DNA of 64,000 nt. Origin: Roseibium album (GTDB lineage Bacteria > Pseudomonadota > Alphaproteobacteria > Rhizobiales > Stappiaceae). Position numbers and translations under genes: made by a program. This document shows, in pieces, positions 38,376 to 47,047 of this stretch (its first letter is position 1; each line of letters opens with the position of its first letter). The notes below the pieces were generated by a model. It worked only from the letters and a program-made list of their open reading frames with translations. It made no database searches and had not been told where the DNA came from. The stretch is taken from the NCBI RefSeq assembly GCF_001404515.1, contig NZ_CXWE01000007.1:124001-188000 (forward strand). Direction: 5' to 3'.

Positions 38376-39017
38376 ATGAGTGACGAGAACAAAACCCCGG
38401 AAGATCAGCCGTCAGGCGTAACTCCGGAGACCGAAGCCGCGGCATCGAGCCCGGAAACGGCGGAAGCAGAGGCGGTTGATCCGACAGAGGTTCTGAAGTC
38501 CGAGAACGCTGATCTGAAAGATCGGGCTCTGCGGACCATGGCGGAGATGGAAAATCTGCGCCGGCGGACCGAAAAGGAAGTCAGGGATGCACGGCAATAC
38601 GCCGTATCGGGCTTTGCGCGTGACATGCTGACGGTATCCGACAACCTGCGCCGGGCGCTCGAAGCGCTGCCGGAAGACGACCGGAAGAACGCTGATGCCG
38701 GTGTTGCAGCCCTGATCGACGGCGTTGAAATGATTGAACGTGATCTGCTCAACCAGCTCGAAAAGAATGGTGTGAAAAAGCTGGATCCGGAAGGTCAGAA
38801 ATTCGACCCGAACTTCCACCAGGCCATGTTTGAAGTGCCGAACACCGAAGTGCCGAACAATACTGTTGTTCAGGTCATGCAGGCCGGATACGTCATCGGT
38901 GAGCGTGTTCTGCGCCCGGCAATGGTCGGCGTATCAAAGGGCGGTCCAAAGGAAGTGCCGCAGCCACAGTCCGAAGGCAACGGCGACGCGGGCCAGACTG
39001 TCGACAAGAGCGCTTGA
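38376..39017 (+). CDS. grpE: GrpE nucleotide exchange factor for DnaK
   Basis: This 213-residue protein starts with an acidic, low-complexity region rich in Glu and Ala, then the coiled coil ([20 protein letters not shown]) and the beta domain ([20 protein letters not shown]) with the conserved tail block [18 protein letters not shown]. It releases ADP from DnaK. The ATG at 38376 is preceded by GGAACATTC; an extension to 38268 adds a sequence unlike any GrpE. hrcA, often adjacent, is absent here. It ends in front of a clear terminator. Confidence 0.96.
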   Translation: MSDENKTPEDQPSGVTPETEAAASSPETAEAEAVDPTEVLKSENADLKDRALRTMAEMENLRRRTEKEVRDARQYAVSGFARDMLTVSDNLRRALEALPEDDRKNADAGVAALIDGVEMIERDLLNQLEKNGVKKLDPEGQKFDPNFHQAMFEVPNTEVPNNTVVQVMQAGYVIGERVLRPAMVGVSKGGPKEVPQPQSEGNGDAGQTVDKSA

Positions 39018-39044
39018 CGGCAATCTTTTTTGACTCTTTTCTTG

Positions 39045-39080
39045 AAAGCCGCTTTCGACTGGTGTTGAAGCGGCTTTTTT
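39045..39080 (+). terminator. Rho-independent terminator after grpE
   Basis: AAAGCCGCTT at 39045-39054 pairs with AAGCGGCTTT at 39068-39077 around a 13-base loop and ends in six T residues (39075-39080). It lies 14 bases before the next gene. Confidence 0.9.
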
Positions 39081-39093
39081 GTTGGAGAACACG

Positions 39094-39705
39094 ATGCTGC
39101 TTCAGCTGCTCGATTACCTGGGAGTGGCCGTTTTCGCGGTAACCGGCGGCATTGTTGCCTCCCGCAAACAGCTTGACTTCATTGCACTACTGTTTTTCGC
39201 GACGGTAACAGGCATTGGCGGCGGCACCTTGCGGGACCTCTTGCTGGGAGTCCCGGTTTTCTGGGTCGAGAACGAAGCCTATGTCCTGGTCTGTCTGTTC
39301 GTCAGCATTGTCGTCTGGTTTTTTGCGCATCTGATCGAGCGTTTGAGCAAGCCGCTGCGCTGGGCCGACGCGATCGGGATTTCGGCTTACTCGGTCATGG
39401 GCGCCGCCAAGGCCATGTCCGTTGGAGACACGGTGCTGGTGGCGGTGCTGATGGGAGTGGTGACGGCGACGTTTGGCGGAATAATCCGCGATACGATCGC
39501 AGGCGAGGCATCTTCCATCGTCAAGCCTGAAATCTATGTCAGCGCGGCTTTTGGCGGCGCTGGCAGCTTTGTGCTTTTGGCGGCAATGGGTACACCGCAG
39601 ATCGTCGCTGCATGTCTGGCGGCGGCGGTGGCCCTGATACTGCGTGGCGGCGCGATCGTGCGGGGATGGACGTTGCCGGGATATGGCACGAGGCGCGACG
39701 GTTAG
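39094..39705 (+). CDS. TRIC/UPF0126 family inner-membrane channel protein
   Basis: This 203-residue protein has about seven hydrophobic helices arranged as two similar halves. Each half has the family loop with glycines followed by Arg-Asp: GIGGGTLRDLLLG and TFGGIIRDTIAG. These are hallmarks of the bacterial TRIC (YicG/UPF0126) family of trimeric cation channels. The ATG at 39094 follows GGAGAACACG; a TTG start at 39079 would overlap the grpE terminator. The substrate ion is unknown. The gene stands alone. Confidence 0.9.
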   Translation: MLLQLLDYLGVAVFAVTGGIVASRKQLDFIALLFFATVTGIGGGTLRDLLLGVPVFWVENEAYVLVCLFVSIVVWFFAHLIERLSKPLRWADAIGISAYSVMGAAKAMSVGDTVLVAVLMGVVTATFGGIIRDTIAGEASSIVKPEIYVSAAFGGAGSFVLLAAMGTPQIVAACLAAAVALILRGGAIVRGWTLPGYGTRRDG

Positions 39706-39797
39706 GTTCATTTCCATTCATGCATTGAGCCATGGCCTTGACGTCACAATGGCGCTAGCCTGTTGACCATCTTATTTGTTGCCAAGTGGAGGTCGTG

Positions 39798-40184
39798 ATG
39801 GTTGAACACGGTATTTTTTACTGGAATGAACTGATGACCAGGGACACGGAAAAAGCCAGAGCGTTTTACGGCAAGTCCATCGGGTGGACGTTTGCGGAAA
39901 TGCCAATGGATGGTGGCAGCACTTATATTGTTGCAAACCTTGGTGACAAACACGTTGGAGGCATGTTCCTGATGGAAGGTCCCCACTTCGATGGAGTTCC
40001 CGAACACTGGATGTCCTACATCGCCGTCGACAATGTCGATGAACGCCTCGAACTGGCAGTCGCTCATGGCGGAGAGGTTCTCAGACCACCGTTCGATGTG
40101 GAAGGCATCGGCCGGATAGCAATCCTCAAAGATGCTGGCGGCGCCGTCATGGGATGGATGACCCCGGCGGAAATGACTGGATGA
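39798..40184 (+). CDS. VOC-superfamily (glyoxalase-like) protein
   Basis: This 128-residue single-domain protein has the vicinal-oxygen-chelate fold pattern. It starts HGIFYWNELMTRD...FYGKSIGWTF, followed by the second repeat beginning HWMSYIAVDNVDERLELAVAHGG and ending GRIAILKDAGGAVMGWMTP. Such proteins are often annotated as bleomycin resistance or glyoxalase-like. The specific reaction cannot be told from sequence. I chose the ATG at 39798, which has GGAGG six bases upstream, over the GTG at 39786. Confidence 0.85.
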   Translation: MVEHGIFYWNELMTRDTEKARAFYGKSIGWTFAEMPMDGGSTYIVANLGDKHVGGMFLMEGPHFDGVPEHWMSYIAVDNVDERLELAVAHGGEVLRPPFDVEGIGRIAILKDAGGAVMGWMTPAEMTG

Positions 40185-40202
40185 AATTTGAGAAGAAACA
40201 AC

Positions 40203-40229
40203 AAAGCCGGTTCCCAGGGAACCGGCTTT
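40203..40229. terminator. Bidirectional hairpin terminator between the VOC gene and the small membrane-peptide gene
   Basis: AAAGCCGGTTCCC at 40203-40215 pairs with GGGAACCGGCTTT at 40217-40229. On the minus strand the stem is followed by TTTGTTGTTTCTT, a weak T-tract; on the plus strand TTTCGTTT follows. It sits between two convergent genes. Confidence 0.8.
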
Positions 40230-40237
40230 CGTTTGGC

Positions 40238-40330
40238 TTAATAGACAAGCCCCGACGTGGCTGAAACGTAAAAGATCAGACCGATCGCAATCGCTGGAAG
40301 GCTTGCCGAATAGGCAAGGGTCGTCAGCAT
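40238..40330 (-). CDS. 30-residue single-span membrane peptide
   Basis: A 30-codon frame reads MLTTLAYSASLPAIAIGLI followed by FYVSATSGLVY. It has one clear hydrophobic stretch. The ATG at 40330 has AAGGAG seven bases upstream, a near-perfect ribosome-binding site, and the stop at 40238-40240 is directly followed by the terminator hairpin. I therefore judge it a real gene. The longer open frame from 40429 lacks such a signal. No family is recognised; single-span peptides of this size often regulate a membrane partner, but no partner is visible here. Confidence 0.7.
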   Translation of the reverse strand: MLTTLAYSASLPAIAIGLIFYVSATSGLVY

Positions 40331-40469
40331 GTTCTGCTCCTTTGCAAAACGACGTTGGCAAAGCGTATTCCCGGCTACCGGTTGTTTCGGCAGGCCCCCA
40401 GGTGTTCGCTTTGATGAAACATCCTCCACTGCGCACTTATGTGGCTATTGTCGGGGAATATTCCAGATC

Positions 40470-41378
40470 TCAGGATCTCAAAAAAATGTGTGCGGCGATT
40501 GCAAAGTCAGCCAGACCGGTCCGGGCACCGGGGAGAAAAAGCGTTCTTTGGCCATAGTAGCGCCTGCCTGCTTTCGATCCCTTGGCCAGATCCGAAAGGT
40601 CTGCTGCCCACTCCAGTTCCGCGCGTGCGGGCGCTGTAAGGTCGGACGAAAACAGTCGGGACTCTTGAAGCAACTCGGAGGAAAGCGTGGCTGAGGGATC
40701 CAGAATGTCGACGTGACATCCGACCGGTGGATCAAGATAGGTCAGGGTGTCATAGCTGCCGGAGCTGTTGTCGGGACCCGCCACGCAGATGATGTCCGCG
40801 CCTTCTTGTGCCTCATGAATTTCGGAGGTTACTCCGAAATGAACATTGTCAAGTTCCGGCTGGTTCGCGGCTTTTTTGCGAACTTCGGGTGATGTTCCGG
40901 CGAACAGGATGGATGTCAGGTTCCGAACTGTCGCATAGGCTGAAAGTAGACGTGGCAGGCGAAGGTCGTCACCGATCACGAGCAATCGTCGTGCATCCTC
41001 GCGCGACAGGTAGGATGCTGCGAGCGCATGAACACCGGCGGTGCGCCAGGTTCTCATGCGCATGCCGTCAACGAGCGCTATCGGCTGGCCGCCTGTCCCT
41101 GAATAGAGAAGATAGAGATTGGAAGCGAAGCCCTTGTTCTCGGGAAGGTCCAGATTCAGGCTGCAGCCGACATAACCGCGTGTCACATCATTTTGTTCGG
41201 CAAAGTTCGTCCAGGCGGGTTGGAGAGTGAGGTGCCCCGCCAGTTGGTCAAGCCGGTCGATCCTTAAATCCGGAGCAACTGGCGCCACGATATTCGAACG
41301 GAATGCCCGGCGAAGTGTCTCGAGAACATCCCGATCCTCAAGACAGGCATCAATCTCATCGCTTGAGATAATTCGCAT
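40470..41378 (-). CDS. Ornithine cyclodeaminase/mu-crystallin family protein, divergent
   Basis: This 302-residue protein shows the family backbone: MRIISSDEIDACLE, YSGTGGQPIALVDGMRMRTWRTAGVHALAASYLSREDARRLLVIGD. At the Rossmann fold the usual GxGxQ loop after LLVIG is replaced by DDLRLPRLLSAY, so nucleotide binding may be altered. It lies 13 bases downstream of the lapA stop on the minus strand, likely part of the sppA-ihfB-lapA transcript. It could be a lysine/ornithine cyclodeaminase, a reductase or a structural relative; the substrate is not clear. Confidence 0.8.
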   Translation of the reverse strand: MRIISSDEIDACLEDRDVLETLRRAFRSNIVAPVAPDLRIDRLDQLAGHLTLQPAWTNFAEQNDVTRGYVGCSLNLDLPENKGFASNLYLLYSGTGGQPIALVDGMRMRTWRTAGVHALAASYLSREDARRLLVIGDDLRLPRLLSAYATVRNLTSILFAGTSPEVRKKAANQPELDNVHFGVTSEIHEAQEGADIICVAGPDNSSGSYDTLTYLDPPVGCHVDILDPSATLSSELLQESRLFSSDLTAPARAELEWAADLSDLAKGSKAGRRYYGQRTLFLPGARTGLADFAIAAHIFLRS

Positions 41379-41391
41379 TCATCAGCAGATT

Positions 41392-41757
41392 CTAGGCCGC
41401 AGACCGATCGCCCGGCCTCGGCAATCCCTTGACACCTGTGGCAGGTTGATTTGCAGCAGACATCTCGCGAAGCTGATCGGCTTCCTTATGCCATTTGTCG
41501 GCTTCACGCCGCTTGACCCGCGCTTCCTTGCGCCACCGGCCCTGTCTCGCCCAGGCTCCAAGTCCGCCGACAATAATACCGACACCCAGGCTGGCGAAAA
41601 TCACCCAGAACAACGGAACATCGGGAATTGTCAGTCTGGGGTCCTGCGGGTCGAACGGGTTCAGTGACAGGGAAACCGTATGCCTGTTGGCCACAGACAA
41701 GGGAACCAGGACCACCGCGATCGCGAACAGGATCACATTCTTGATGAAACGGGTCAC
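41392..41757 (-). CDS. LapA-like membrane protein
   Basis: This 121-residue protein has two transmembrane helices (NVILFAIAVVLVPLSVAN and FWVIFASLGVGIIVGGLG) and a basic C-terminal tail (ARQGRWRKEARVKRREADKW). It fits the LapA/DUF1049 family, which in E. coli takes part in lipopolysaccharide assembly. It is co-oriented with ihfB (63-bp gap), an arrangement conserved in Alphaproteobacteria. Confidence 0.85.
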   Translation of the reverse strand: MTRFIKNVILFAIAVVLVPLSVANRHTVSLSLNPFDPQDPRLTIPDVPLFWVIFASLGVGIIVGGLGAWARQGRWRKEARVKRREADKWHKEADQLREMSAANQPATGVKGLPRPGDRSAA

Positions 41758-41820
41758 AGCGGTCTCCCGGAATAGTCAGTATGGAACTCGAATTGAAACG
41801 GGTGGTCGTGCGAACCGGAT

Positions 41821-42120
41821 TCAGTCGTCGCCGTGATCAACACCGTCGTTCAAACGTATACGCATTTCCTTACCGGTTTTGAAGAAGGGAACGTGTTTCT
41901 CGTCCACTTCCACTTTTTGTCCGGTGCGAGGATTGCGCCCGATGCGTGCCGGGCGGTTCTTTACGGAAAACGCTCCGAAGCCGCGAAGCTCGACACGATC
42001 TCCGCGCATGAGCGCCTCTGTGATTTCATCCAGGATCGCATTGACGATATTCTCGACATCCCGCTGGTAGAGATGCGGATTCTGTTCTGCGATATGCTGA
42101 ACCAGCTCAGATTTGATCAT
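41821..42120 (-). CDS. ihfB: Integration host factor subunit beta
   Basis: This 99-residue DNA-bending protein is typical Ihf[21 protein letters not shown] at the start, [20 protein letters not shown] as the DNA-contact arm, and the RNPRTG turn. It forms a heterodimer with IhfA. It is encoded 15 bases downstream of sppA on the minus strand. Confidence 0.96.
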   Translation of the reverse strand: MIKSELVQHIAEQNPHLYQRDVENIVNAILDEITEALMRGDRVELRGFGAFSVKNRPARIGRNPRTGQKVEVDEKHVPFFKTGKEMRIRLNDGVDHGDD

Positions 42121-42135
42121 GGAGAGCCCCCTGGC

Positions 42136-43122
42136 TTACGGTTTTTGTTCTGCCGCGTCAGAAGCCTGCCAAACGGATACGAGCCCGTCAAGCGTAAGGC
42201 CTCGAGGAATCAGCCCCTTAGCGTCATTTAACGGGTTTATGATGGCAGATCCGATCCCTTTTCCGAATTCACGGGAGATCCGGGAGGAAAACGGCAGCTC
42301 GTCAAGATTTTCATTTGTCGTCCATGTGACGACCGGAAGATCCTTGGTCACGCCCTTTTCCGCGACCAGCCATTCGACAGCTTTGTCTTCGCCGCCGATG
42401 GCATCAACCAGCTTGTTTTCCAGCGCGGAGTGGCCGGTCAGGACGCGACCGTTGGCAAGTTGTTTTGCCGTCGCGGGATCCAGCTTTCGTCGTTCGGCGA
42501 CCAGTCCGACAAACCATTCATAAGAGTCATTTACAAGAGACTGCAGCATGGCGCGCGCCTGTGGGCTTGCTTCCGAATAAAAATCAGGCTCGGCTTTCAG
42601 AGGTGCACTCTTGACCGCTTCCATTTGAACACCGACCGTCTCCAGAAGTTTTTCCAGATTGCCGAATTGAAACAGCACACCGATCGAGCCGGTAATGGTG
42701 TTGTAGCGCGCAACGATGTGATCGGCCGCCAGGGCAACCATGTAGCCTGCGGACGTTCCGATCGTGCGGATCTCGGCGACCACCGGTTTCTTTTCGGCCA
42801 GGTCGCGCAGCGCCAGGTAAAGCGCTTCGCCGCCAGTTGTGCTGCCTCCGGGCGAATTGATGGAGATCACGACGCCCTTGACCGCGTCGGCCTTGCTGAT
42901 CTTCTCGATCATCTGCAGCGTTTTGCGGTTTTCTATGATCACGCCTTCAATTGGGATACGCGCGATATGTGCCGACCGCTTGGACAGGCCGGAAACACCT
43001 GAGACGTAGGCGAGGCCAGCGACAAGAGCTCCTGCGATCACGATGAATGTCGCGACGCGCCAGAAAGTCACCTTGCGCCGCAAACGTCGTCTATCCACCA
43101 GCGCGTCAACATCAACAGGCAT
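42136..43122 (-). CDS. sppA: Signal peptide peptidase SppA (S49 serine protease, short form)
   Basis: This 328-residue protein has a membrane anchor at about 18-42 (FWRVATFIVIAGALVAGLAYV). The S49 motifs follow: INSPGGSTTGGEALY, IGTSAGYMVALAADHIVA with Ser124 as candidate nucleophile, and KSAPLKAEPDF with Lys176 as candidate general base. It degrades cleaved signal peptides in the inner membrane. It begins an operon that continues with ihfB and lapA. Confidence 0.93.
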   Translation of the reverse strand: MPVDVDALVDRRRLRRKVTFWRVATFIVIAGALVAGLAYVSGVSGLSKRSAHIARIPIEGVIIENRKTLQMIEKISKADAVKGVVISINSPGGSTTGGEALYLALRDLAEKKPVVAEIRTIGTSAGYMVALAADHIVARYNTITGSIGVLFQFGNLEKLLETVGVQMEAVKSAPLKAEPDFYSEASPQARAMLQSLVNDSYEWFVGLVAERRKLDPATAKQLANGRVLTGHSALENKLVDAIGGEDKAVEWLVAEKGVTKDLPVVTWTTNENLDELPFSSRISREFGKGIGSAIINPLNDAKGLIPRGLTLDGLVSVWQASDAAEQKP

Positions 43123-43276
43123 GAACAGTTTGCTCCGACTAAGATCCTATGAAAACCAACAGCATACATAGGGTGAGTGGCGTGGAAATTGCAATCGCTT
43201 AATCCGACTTTGGCATCAGATTGCGGCGGTTTCGGGCAGGGGTGGCAATAATTCACCACATATCCGGCATCTTGCC

Positions 43277-44524
43277 TTACTCGGAAACAGAGACCAGAAA
43301 TGCGACCCAGAGATAACAGACGAGCAGGGAGACGACTGTCACGGGCAAGACATAGCGCGTGAATTGCCAGAACTGGAACGGGGTCACGCCGTGCTTTTCG
43401 CTCTGCTGAACAATGATGACGTTGCTGGCCGCGCTCAAAATGAACAGATTGCCGGCAAGGGTGGAAATACCCGACAAAAGCATCAGGGTCGGGACGTCGT
43501 GGTCCCGCAGCAGGTTCAGATAGATTTCCACCAGTGGAACATTCGAGAAGACCTGGCTGCCGAAAAACGCAATGGATGTAACCAGGATGGGTTCGCCCAG
43601 CTGGTCGTGCCAGGGACTGAGCCATTCCTGCAAGGCACCCGATTTCAGCACGGCGCCGGTCACGATGAACATGGAAACGAAGAAGATCAGCGTGTGCCAG
43701 TCAACTTCCTTTACCAGTTGAACCCGTTGCGATGAAAATACAAACAGCGGGATTGCCGCAATCAGGCTCAGTGCACCGAGCGGCAGGTCCGGCAGCCAGT
43801 CGCTGTCATGGGCGATACTGTCCGTCAGGACAAGTACGCACAACAGACCCGTGGCAAGAAGCGCTGGCCAGCGGCGCATTGTTTGTTCGTCCGGAGTGAC
43901 ATGTTCCGGAGCTCCTCCCTTCGGTGCTCTCTTGAAGCAGAACCAGAACCACAACAGCGTGAAGACGAGTGAAATCAGCGCCGGAACGGCGAGCCACTCC
44001 AGAAAGACGCCAACCGGATTGGTGAAGTGTCCATCTGCGACGATCAGCAGGTTCTGGGGGTTGCCGACAGGCGAAAACATGCTTCCGACCGTCACGGAAA
44101 CACAAAGGGCGATCAATGGCAGTGCTGCCGAAATGCCGAGGCTCGCTGCGATGGCAATGGCGATTGGTGTTCCAATCGCCGCGGCGGCATCGTTGGTCAG
44201 GACGGCCGAGATGGCGGTCACGAACAGGATAAAGAAGAACAGGATCTGCGGAATGGAACGTGAGTCGGCACATATCCAGTTGCTGACCTTTTCCGATATC
44301 CCGGAGGCAAACAGCGCGTGAGAGATCGCGAAAACACCAAACAGGTAGGCAATTACATCCCAATCCACCGCATTCAATGCTTCTGAAGGCGAAATATTAC
44401 CTGTGACAAGCACGATAACTGCGCCGATTGTCATGATCATCCAGATCTTGAGCCAATCCGGCAGCCATTGCCGGATCGCAATCATGAAAAACACAAATAT
44501 AGATACAATTAAACTTAAAGGCAT
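43277..44524 (-). CDS. SLC13/ArsB-type anion permease
   Basis: This 415-residue protein has about ten to twelve hydrophobic helices and the family motif SPVGNPQNLLIVADG as well as LTNDAAAAIGTPIAI. These match the ion-transporter superfamily (ArsB, NhaD, SLC13, CitM), which includes arsenite, Na+/H+ and dicarboxylate transporters. The substrate cannot be read. It is divergent from the MFS gene and lacks a neighbouring arsenic regulator. Confidence 0.85.
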   Translation of the reverse strand: MPLSLIVSIFVFFMIAIRQWLPDWLKIWMIMTIGAVIVLVTGNISPSEALNAVDWDVIAYLFGVFAISHALFASGISEKVSNWICADSRSIPQILFFFILFVTAISAVLTNDAAAAIGTPIAIAIAASLGISAALPLIALCVSVTVGSMFSPVGNPQNLLIVADGHFTNPVGVFLEWLAVPALISLVFTLLWFWFCFKRAPKGGAPEHVTPDEQTMRRWPALLATGLLCVLVLTDSIAHDSDWLPDLPLGALSLIAAIPLFVFSSQRVQLVKEVDWHTLIFFVSMFIVTGAVLKSGALQEWLSPWHDQLGEPILVTSIAFFGSQVFSNVPLVEIYLNLLRDHDVPTLMLLSGISTLAGNLFILSAASNVIIVQQSEKHGVTPFQFWQFTRYVLPVTVVSLLVCYLWVAFLVSVSE

Positions 44525-44660
44525 CTAACTATTTCTCATGGCTATTCTATTGAAGGTCGTTGTTAGTCTATTTTTGCAAGGATATAAATGCAAAATTAAA
44601 TTTCCGTTTGTGATAGTCCTGTACTACGTAAAAACTCATACCGGTTCCGGGGCGAAAGTC

Positions 44661-45869
44661 ATGCAGTTGAATAGATCGTTGCTCGGCGTGAATTTTTTCG
44701 CCGGAGATGTCGTGGGCGGGATCGGCCCTTATCTCGCAATTTATCTTCTGACCCTTCAACACTGGTCGCCCGGTTCGATCGGGATCGCGCTCGCTGCCGG
44801 CAGTATCGCAACCGTCGTCATGCAATCACCGGCCGGTGCCATTGTCGACACAGTCAAGTGGAAGCGGACGTTGTTGATCGGCTGCGCCATCGCGATTGCG
44901 TGCAGCACGATCGGCATTCTGGTGTTCAATGATGCTTTTGCAGTTTATACGGCACAGATTCTGATCGGCTCGGCGTCTGCCTTTCTTGGCCCCCTGATTG
45001 CCGCCGTCACCCTCGGGCTGGTCGGGCACGCCTATTTCACCAGGCAGACCAGCGCCAACCAGGCCTGGAACCATGCCGGCAACATGATCGCGGCCATGCT
45101 TGCGGCCATTCTTGCCTTGACCTGGTCAGCGCTCGGGGTTTTCTGGCTAGTGGCGGCCATGGCCTGCGGCATGATTGTCTGCGCGCTTTTGATCAACAAG
45201 GATGAGATTGATCACGACCTGGCCCGTGGCGGTGTCGCGGAGGAAAATGCGGGTGAAAAAGCCCCGGAAGGTATCTTGAGTCTTTTCGAAGACAGGCGGC
45301 TGTTTGTTTTCGCGATCTGCATCTTCCTGTTTCATTCTGCCAATGCCTCCATGCTGCCATTGGTCAGCCAGAAACTGTCGTCCAACAGTGACGCCGAGCA
45401 TGGGGTTGCCTTTACGGCGGCCTGTGTGATTGCCGCGCAACTGGTGATGATCGTCATGGCGATCTTCTGCGGAAAAAAAGCGGACGTCTGGGGGCGCAAG
45501 CCTTTGTTGCTGATCGCGTTTCTAGTGCTTCCGATCCGGGGAATTCTGTTCAGCCAGTTCGACAACACATACGCGCTCGTTGCCATTCAGGCTCTTGACG
45601 GGGTTGCCAACGGCATCTTCGCAATGGTGTTTCTCCTGGTTCTGGCCGATATCACCGCCGGGACGGGGCGGTTCAATTTCGCCCAGGGCGTTCTGGCAAT
45701 GCTGATCGGAATCGGGGCATCCCTCAGCAACATAGTTGCCGAGTATATCGTGCAATACACCAGCTACACGGTCGGCTTTCTAAGCCTCGCGGCGACAGCG
45801 GCGGTCGGCCTTGTCATCTATGTGGTGTTCATGGAAGAGACGCTGGTGCGGGATCGCCCGAGCAGCTAG
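44661..45869 (+). CDS. MFS family transporter
   Basis: This 402-residue membrane protein with twelve predicted helices shows MFS traits: the loop GAIVDTVKWKRTLLIG after helix 2-3 resembles the conserved G-x-x-x-D-(R/K) motif, and GKKADVWGRKPLLLIAF lies in the second half. Start at 44661 (MQLNRSLLGVNFFAGD) gives a normal-length MFS N-terminus. The frame stays open up to 44538, but that leader is rich in hydrophobic residues and unlike an MFS N-terminus. The substrate is unknown. Confidence 0.85.
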   Translation: MQLNRSLLGVNFFAGDVVGGIGPYLAIYLLTLQHWSPGSIGIALAAGSIATVVMQSPAGAIVDTVKWKRTLLIGCAIAIACSTIGILVFNDAFAVYTAQILIGSASAFLGPLIAAVTLGLVGHAYFTRQTSANQAWNHAGNMIAAMLAAILALTWSALGVFWLVAAMACGMIVCALLINKDEIDHDLARGGVAEENAGEKAPEGILSLFEDRRLFVFAICIFLFHSANASMLPLVSQKLSSNSDAEHGVAFTAACVIAAQLVMIVMAIFCGKKADVWGRKPLLLIAFLVLPIRGILFSQFDNTYALVAIQALDGVANGIFAMVFLLVLADITAGTGRFNFAQGVLAMLIGIGASLSNIVAEYIVQYTSYTVGFLSLAATAAVGLVIYVVFMEETLVRDRPSS

Positions 45870-46082
45870 GAGCCTTTGCCTGACGGTTGGTTCAGCGTGA
45901 TTTCTTTTGGCGCGCTGACAGCCTTCGTTTTGTTGGAAGCAAACTCTTGAGGAGAACATTCCGCGAGATCCGAAACTGCGGGTACCTTGCGGAAGTCGCA
46001 TTTTCTCAATCTTTCTCCGTTTTTGACGGGCGCGACGTTTCCTGCCGGATCTAGACTGAAGTCTTCAGTTCGGGAGAAAACA

Positions 46083-46487
46083 ATGCGCGGAAGTTGCCTT
46101 TGCAGCCGGGTGAAATACCGGATTTCGGGTTCTCCAAGATCAATTGTCGGATGCCATTGCAACCAGTGCAGAAAAGCATCAGGCCACTACGTTGCAGCAA
46201 CACAGGTGTTGAAGAGTTTCGTGGAACTTCAGGGGATTGAAAATGTCACATGGTTTCAATCGTCTGAAACGGCAGAGCGAGGGTTCTGCAAGACCTGTGG
46301 CAGCCAGCTTTTCTGGAGAAGGCATGGCAGTGATTATATTTCGGTTATGGCTGGAACAATCGACGGAAACACTGGTCTGAAGATGGACAGACAGCTCTAT
46401 CCCGAGACCAAGGGCGACTATTATCAGTTGCCCGAGGGAGAATTGGTGGATCAGTCGAGCCTGCAGGACCAATCGCCCGATACTTAA
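46083..46487 (+). CDS. GFA/CENP-V family zinc-binding protein
   Basis: This 134-residue protein carries the cysteine pattern of the glutathione-dependent formaldehyde-activating enzyme fold: GSCLCSRVKY at the N-terminus (Cys5, Cys7), VGCHCNQCRK (Cys24, Cys26, Cys29) and GFCKTCGSQLFW. Most members have no proven formaldehyde activity. The ATG at 46083 follows GGGAG with good spacing; the extension to 45987 is unsupported. Confidence 0.88.
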   Translation: MRGSCLCSRVKYRISGSPRSIVGCHCNQCRKASGHYVAATQVLKSFVELQGIENVTWFQSSETAERGFCKTCGSQLFWRRHGSDYISVMAGTIDGNTGLKMDRQLYPETKGDYYQLPEGELVDQSSLQDQSPDT

Positions 46488-46586
46488 CCGGCATGCCTGG
46501 ACCTGGAGCGAGGGAGGCAGGCAAACGTTACGGCTTGCCAAATCCAGGGTCGAGCAGGGCCCGACCGCGGATTTACCGGCATGGCG

Positions 46587-46610
46587 GAGAGACTGTTTCG
46601 ACCGTCTCTC
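46587..46610. other. Hairpin between the convergent GFA and FKBP genes
   Basis: GAGAGAC at 46587-46593 pairs with GTCTCTC at 46604-46610, extended past one mismatch by a further two pairs around a four-base loop. There is no T-run on either side, so it is a weak terminator candidate for the FKBP gene. Confidence 0.35.
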
Positions 46611-46618
46611 ATGTCAGG

Positions 46619-47047
46619 TCAACTGATCCCCGTCAGCTGAATCTCGAATGTCAGCGCTTTTCCTGCCAGTGGATGATTTGCGTCCATCACGACTTCGTCG
46701 TCGGAGATTTCGACGACGGTGACGGACATTGTCTGGCCGTTCTCGGTCTGCGCCTGCAGTTGCAGTCCGACTTCCAGCGGGATGTTGGTAGGTATCGTCG
46801 CGCGCGGCACCGTTTGCCTTGCTGCAGGGTCGGAAGGCCCATAGGCGTCTTCCGGTTCGATGCGCACGGTTTTTTCGTCACCAACCTTCATTCCAGCGAT
46901 TTCCCGGTCGAGACCCGGAATGATCTGACCTGAACCGACCGTGAATTCCAGTGGTTCGCGTCCTTCCGAGCTGTCGAAAACCGAGCCGTCGTCCAGCGTG
47001 CCCTTATAGTGTAGTTGTACCGTGTCGCCGCTCTTGGCCTCGGTCAT
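46619..47047 (-). CDS. FKBP-type peptidyl-prolyl isomerase (SlyD-like)
   Basis: This 142-residue protein has the FKBP fold with the insert-in-flap region of SlyD-type isomerases. Visible blocks are VQLHYKGTLDDGSVFDSSEG, FTVGSGQIIPGLDREIAGMKVGDEKTV and DANHPLAGKALTFEIQL. It accelerates prolyl cis/trans isomerisation. The histidine-rich metal-binding tail of E. coli SlyD is missing. It lies alone and faces the GFA gene. Confidence 0.92.
   Translation of the reverse strand: MTEAKSGDTVQLHYKGTLDDGSVFDSSEGREPLEFTVGSGQIIPGLDREIAGMKVGDEKTVRIEPEDAYGPSDPAARQTVPRATIPTNIPLEVGLQLQAQTENGQTMSVTVVEISDDEVVMDANHPLAGKALTFEIQLTGIS

Noticed and set aside
45866..46162. Minus-strand 98-codon open frame between the MFS and GFA genes
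   Set aside because: It has no ribosome-binding site at its ATG and overlaps the start of the GFA gene. Its C-terminal 44 codons read protein-like from a TTG, but that is too weak to call.
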